Source: JBPCOB01 sp051000715 (GTDB lineage: Bacteria; Actinomycetota; Actinomycetes; JALYNC01). From it: 9,056 bases of DNA. The stretch is from contig JBPCOB010000259.1 of assembly GCA_051000715.1 (NCBI GenBank), positions 1 to 9,056 on the forward strand, read 5' to 3'. The translations under genes were made by a program, and so were the position numbers. The notes beneath the pieces were generated by a model. That model had not been told where the DNA came from. It worked only from the letters and a program-made list of their open reading frames with translations, and searched no databases. Shown here piece after piece: positions 6,352 through 9,056 of this stretch (positions within the stretch are counted from its first letter, which is position 1; each line of letters opens with the position of its first letter).

Positions 6352-7565
6352 ACGTCCTCATGATCTCCCCCGGCTACCCAGCGGAGATGGCCTACTTCAC
6401 CCGCGGCCTGGCGGCAGTTGGAGCCTCCGTTCTCGGCCTGGGCGACCAGCCGGCCCCCGCGCTGCCTGCCGCGGCCAGGGAAGCACTGGGGCAATACGTG
6501 TCTGTCGGCTCACTGGCCGACGAGGCGGCCGTCGTGGCAACCGTCCGCCAGCTGGCCCGGCACGTCAGTATCGACCGGGTGGAGTGCCTCTGGGAGCCCT
6601 ATGTGATCCTGGCCGGGCGGCTGCGTGAGGAGCTCGACCTACCAGGGCTCACCGTGGAGCAGAGCGTGCCCTTTCGCGACAAGGAGCGGATGAAACTGCT
6701 CCTCGACGCCGCGGGGGTGCGTACGCCGAGGCACGAGAGCACCGCCACAGTGGCCGGCGCGTGGGCCGCAGCGGAACGTATCGGCTTCCCGCTCATCGTC
6801 AAACCGATCGACGGGGCCGGCTCGGCCGACACCTACCGGGCCGACTCGCTGGCCGAGCTCGACGAGATCCTGCCGATGCTCCGGCACGTGCCGCAGGTCA
6901 GCGTCGAGGAGTTCGTCGACGCCGAGGAGTTCACCTACGACACGATCTGCGCGGACGGACGGGTGCTCTACGAGAACATCTCCTGGTACCGGCCGCGCCC
7001 GCTGCTGGCCAAGACCCACGAGTGGATCAGCCCGGTCACCCTCGCGCTGCGCGATCTGGACCGCCCCGACCTGCGGGGCGGCCGCGCGCTGGGCGCCGCC
7101 GTCTTGAAGGTGCTTGAGTTCCGCGACGGGTTCACCCACATGGAGTGGTACCGAAAGCCCGACGGCGAGGTGGTGTTCGGCGAGATCGGCGCCCGGCCCC
7201 CGGGCGCGCGCACGGTCGACGTCATGAACTACGCCGCCGATGCCGACCTGTTCTCAGCCTGGGCCGACGCCATCGTCCACGGGCGGCTCTCGCAGCCGGT
7301 CGAGCGCCGCTACAACGCGGCGAGCATCTTCAAGCGGGCCAGGGGCGCCGGCCGTATCTCGCATTGCGAGGGGCTCGACCGGCTGATGGCCGAATACGGC
7401 GAGCACGTGGTCGCGCTCGACCTGCTCCCGGTCGGCGAGCCGAGGCGGGACTGGCGGGCCACGCTGATCTCCGACGGCATGGTGATCGTCCGCCACCCGG
7501 AGCTGGCCCAGACCGTCGAGATGTCGGACCGCTTCGCCGCCGAGCTGCAGCTCTACGCCGCCTGA
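6348..7565 (+). CDS. ATP-grasp ligase C (carboxylate-amine ligase type)
   Basis: This 405-residue protein starts at an ATG overlapping the TGA of ligase B (ATGA, 6348-6351), so translation is probably coupled. It resembles ligase A most closely. Both open MNV...P..P, both have a GLGxxP stretch near residue 30, both have an IDRxE segment (75-79 in C), and both end in YAA. ATP-grasp landmarks are FRDKERMK (109-116), LIVKPIDGAGSA (149-160; predicted ATP-binding Lys152), VEEF (186-189), HMEWY (264-268) and GEIGARPPGA (278-287). RHPE is at 382-385. As in A, Gly replaces the usual Asn after the metal-binding Glu. A longer open frame reaching back to 5649 lies inside ligase B and is rejected because similarity to A begins exactly at MNVLMISPGYP. 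A pathway with A and B acting in successive ligations, or on alternative substrates, is inference. Confidence 0.9.
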   Translation: MNVLMISPGYPAEMAYFTRGLAAVGASVLGLGDQPAPALPAAAREALGQYVSVGSLADEAAVVATVRQLARHVSIDRVECLWEPYVILAGRLREELDLPGLTVEQSVPFRDKERMKLLLDAAGVRTPRHESTATVAGAWAAAERIGFPLIVKPIDGAGSADTYRADSLAELDEILPMLRHVPQVSVEEFVDAEEFTYDTICADGRVLYENISWYRPRPLLAKTHEWISPVTLALRDLDRPDLRGGRALGAAVLKVLEFRDGFTHMEWYRKPDGEVVFGEIGARPPGARTVDVMNYAADADLFSAWADAIVHGRLSQPVERRYNAASIFKRARGAGRISHCEGLDRLMAEYGEHVVALDLLPVGEPRRDWRATLISDGMVIVRHPELAQTVEMSDRFAAELQLYAA

Positions 7566-7631
7566 ACCGACTTCGGAGCGCCCGGTACCGTCCCAGTCCT
7601 GCCGCCATGGCCGAGAAATCCGGGCCCAGAC

Positions 7632-7645
7632 GGGACAACTGTCCC
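7632..7645 (+). terminator. Weak hairpin, possible terminator after ligase C
   Basis: GGGAC (7632-7636) pairs perfectly with GTCCC (7641-7645) around the loop AACT. The stem is only 5 bp and no T-run follows, so it may not terminate transcription. Its position 66 bp after the ligase C stop is the main support. Confidence 0.2.
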
Positions 7646-7732
7646 TGGCTGCCGGGACGCGCCAGCGTCGACGATGTCGATCTTCCGCGGGTGGCGTCGG
7701 CATTCAGCACGGCGCGACCGATTCACAGCGAT

Positions 7733-7739
7733 AGGGGGA
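7733..7739 (+). promoter_or_regulatory. Ribosome binding site of the secreted-protein gene
   Basis: AGGGGGA lies 4 bp upstream of the GTG at 7744. It is the clearest Shine-Dalgarno sequence in the window and fixes this GTG as the start, just ahead of the signal peptide. Confidence 0.7.
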
Positions 7740-7743
7740 TCTC

Positions 7744-9056
7744 GTGAACGCACACTCGCACCGGGGCCGGAGAGCGGCTCTCGCCACGGTCACCGCCGGC
7801 CTATTGGGCGCGGCATCACTCGTGGCAGCCGGCTCGGCCGGTGCCAGCTCGAACGCCGGCTCGCGCATCGCCGCGATGCCGATCCGGCCTACCCAGGCCG
7901 CGGGTGGCGGGCTGTCGGCCGCCGCGAACGCCGTACTGCACGGCCCGCGCGGTTACCTCGTACCCGACGCGCGGGCACTCCAGCTCGCCAAGGCTGCCGC
8001 AGCTAGCTCGGCTCCCTCAACCGCCACATCCGGCCCGGCGAGTGGATCGCTCGCGCCCACGACCGTACGCAGCTGGCAGGGGTGGACGATCCATCGGCAG
8101 CTCCATCGGACTCGACCAGCGCCATCGGTCCCACGCGTTTCATCGAGCTCACCAATACCAAGTACGGGATCTACAACCGCACCAGCAACACGCCGCTGAG
8201 CAGCGGCTCCCTGGCCGCGTTCACCGGCGTCGCCTACACGGGGGACAACATTTTCGACCCGCAGGTTCTGTGGGACCCCGGGACTAACCGCTTCTACTAC
8301 GCGGCCGACGATGTGGCCAGTGGCACCCAGCACTTTCTGGCCTTCGGGTTCAGCAAGACTTCGGGCCCCAACACGGCGGCTGACTGGTGCAAGTACAACT
8401 TCGCGTACGGAGCCGAGTTCCCGGACTACCCGAAGCTCGGGGACACGAAGGACTTCATGCTGATCGGTGTCAACGTGTTTTCGACGTCGAACAGCTACCT
8501 ACGGTCAGACGTGGCCTGGATCACCAAGCCGGCCGCGGGAAGTGGCTGCCCAGACCCGTCAACCTTCGGTGCTGGCACGAAGGCCGTTGCAGCCTTCACC
8601 CCCGTTCCGGCGAACCAGACCGACACGAGTAGCACCGGATGGGTGGTGGGCCGCAAGCTGGCGCTGCCGGCGACCAGCCTGCCGCTGTTCAAGGTCACTA
8701 AGACGTCAACCGGTACGGCGGCGATTGCATCAGCCGGTGCGGTCACGGTTCCCAGCTACACGGTCCCGGCGGACGCCACCCAACCGGGGACTTCCAGCAA
8801 GCTCGACACCTCGGATACCCGGCCGACCCAAGCGGTCTCCGCCATCGATCCGGTGCGGGGCACGGTGGCCCTGTGGACCCAGCACACGGCCAAGGGCGGC
8901 GCCGGCGCCGAGGTGCGGTGGTACGAGATCAACCCCGCGACGCACACCCTGTTCCAGTCCGGAAGCGTCACCAGCAGCACGCTGTTCTCGTTCAATGGAG
9001 CGATCTCACCCGACCGGAAGGTCGCCGGAACCACCCAGCTGTTCGGCAGCAACATG
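7744..9056 (+). CDS. Secreted protein with signal peptide, possibly beta-propeller-like; apparent frameshift near 8080; runs off the window
   Basis: The GTG start opens a signal peptide with a basic RGRR stretch (7-10), a hydrophobic stretch to about residue 32, and probable cleavage near SAGA/SS (31-36). A low-complexity Ala/Ser/Pro/Thr segment follows (about 85-107). The initial frame continues only to a stop at 8199 and loses sensible sequence after SWQG (110-113). The -1 frame is open without a stop from that point to the window end, 325 codons from 8082. It reads VDDPSAAPSDSTSAIGPTRF and then aromatic, Asp- and Gly-rich sequence such as FDPQVLWDPGTNRFYY and WVVGRKLAL. One extra G in the GGGG at 8079-8082 would join the frames as SWQG-VDDPS. 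The mature part looks like an exported, beta-rich, repeat-containing protein, perhaps a beta-propeller; I see no catalytic motif and assign no function. A sequencing or assembly error, a real inactivating mutation and ribosomal slippage are all possible. The 3' end is missing. It is probably separate from the ligase cluster. Confidence 0.7.

Larger units (their letters stand above)
7566..7743. other. Intergenic region between ligase C and the secreted-protein gene
   Basis: I find no convincing gene in these 178 bp. There is one short hairpin (7632-7645) and a strong ribosome binding site at the right end. I see no clear promoter with both boxes. A boundary between two transcription units probably lies here. 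Confidence 0.5.

Noticed and set aside
7744..7751. CGTGAACG shared by the inverted repeat arms and the start of the secreted-protein gene
   Set aside because: The match is short and comes from both sites including a GTG-AAC start; there is no second arm near 7744.
8079..8085. Programmed -1 ribosomal frameshifting in the secreted-protein gene
   Set aside because: The G run could slip, but it is not a canonical slippery heptamer and I see no convincing downstream pseudoknot. A sequence error or mutation is simpler.
1..9056. CRISPR array, insertion sequence or phage genes
   Set aside because: No regularly spaced repeats, transposase motifs, terminal inverted repeats or phage structural genes are seen on either strand.

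Overview
The window looks like chromosomal DNA of a high-GC actinobacterium. The base composition, the G/C-ending codons, frequent GTG starts, 4-base start/stop overlaps and a tRNA gene with no encoded CCA all point that way. I cannot name the genus from the sequence alone.

Layout. At the left edge is a tRNA-Lys(UUU) on the minus strand (4-76). From 126 to 5035 there is a tightly packed minus-strand operon, read right to left: an ATP-grasp ligase (A, 5035-3812), an S51-like serine peptidase/glutamine-amidotransferase-fold protein related to cyanophycinase and peptidase E (3815-2898), an enterochelin-esterase-like alpha/beta-hydrolase (2892-1732), a second, smaller alpha/beta-hydrolase (1728-1003), and a PxpC/KipA-type 5-oxoprolinase subunit (986-126). 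A short divergent control region (5036-5121) carries a perfect 14-bp inverted repeat. On its other side lies a plus-strand pair of overlapping genes for two more ATP-grasp ligases of the same family (B, 5122-6351; C, 6348-7565). After a 178-bp gap comes a separate gene for a secreted protein (7744 to the window end). It has a signal peptide and an apparent one-base frameshift near 8080.

How the genes may work together. Three related ATP-grasp enzymes of about 405-409 residues are the kind of enzyme that activates carboxylates as acyl phosphates and joins them to amines. They sit beside one S51-like hydrolase, two GxSxG esterases and one pyroglutamate-related subunit, all in a divergent arrangement. 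The simplest reading is a small system that builds a short peptide, amide or ester-linked metabolite and trims or recycles it. No NRPS, PKS, obvious transporter or regulator gene is visible, so product and purpose are unknown. The individual families are recognised from motifs; the idea that they form one pathway is inference from gene order. The secreted protein at the right is probably a separate unit.
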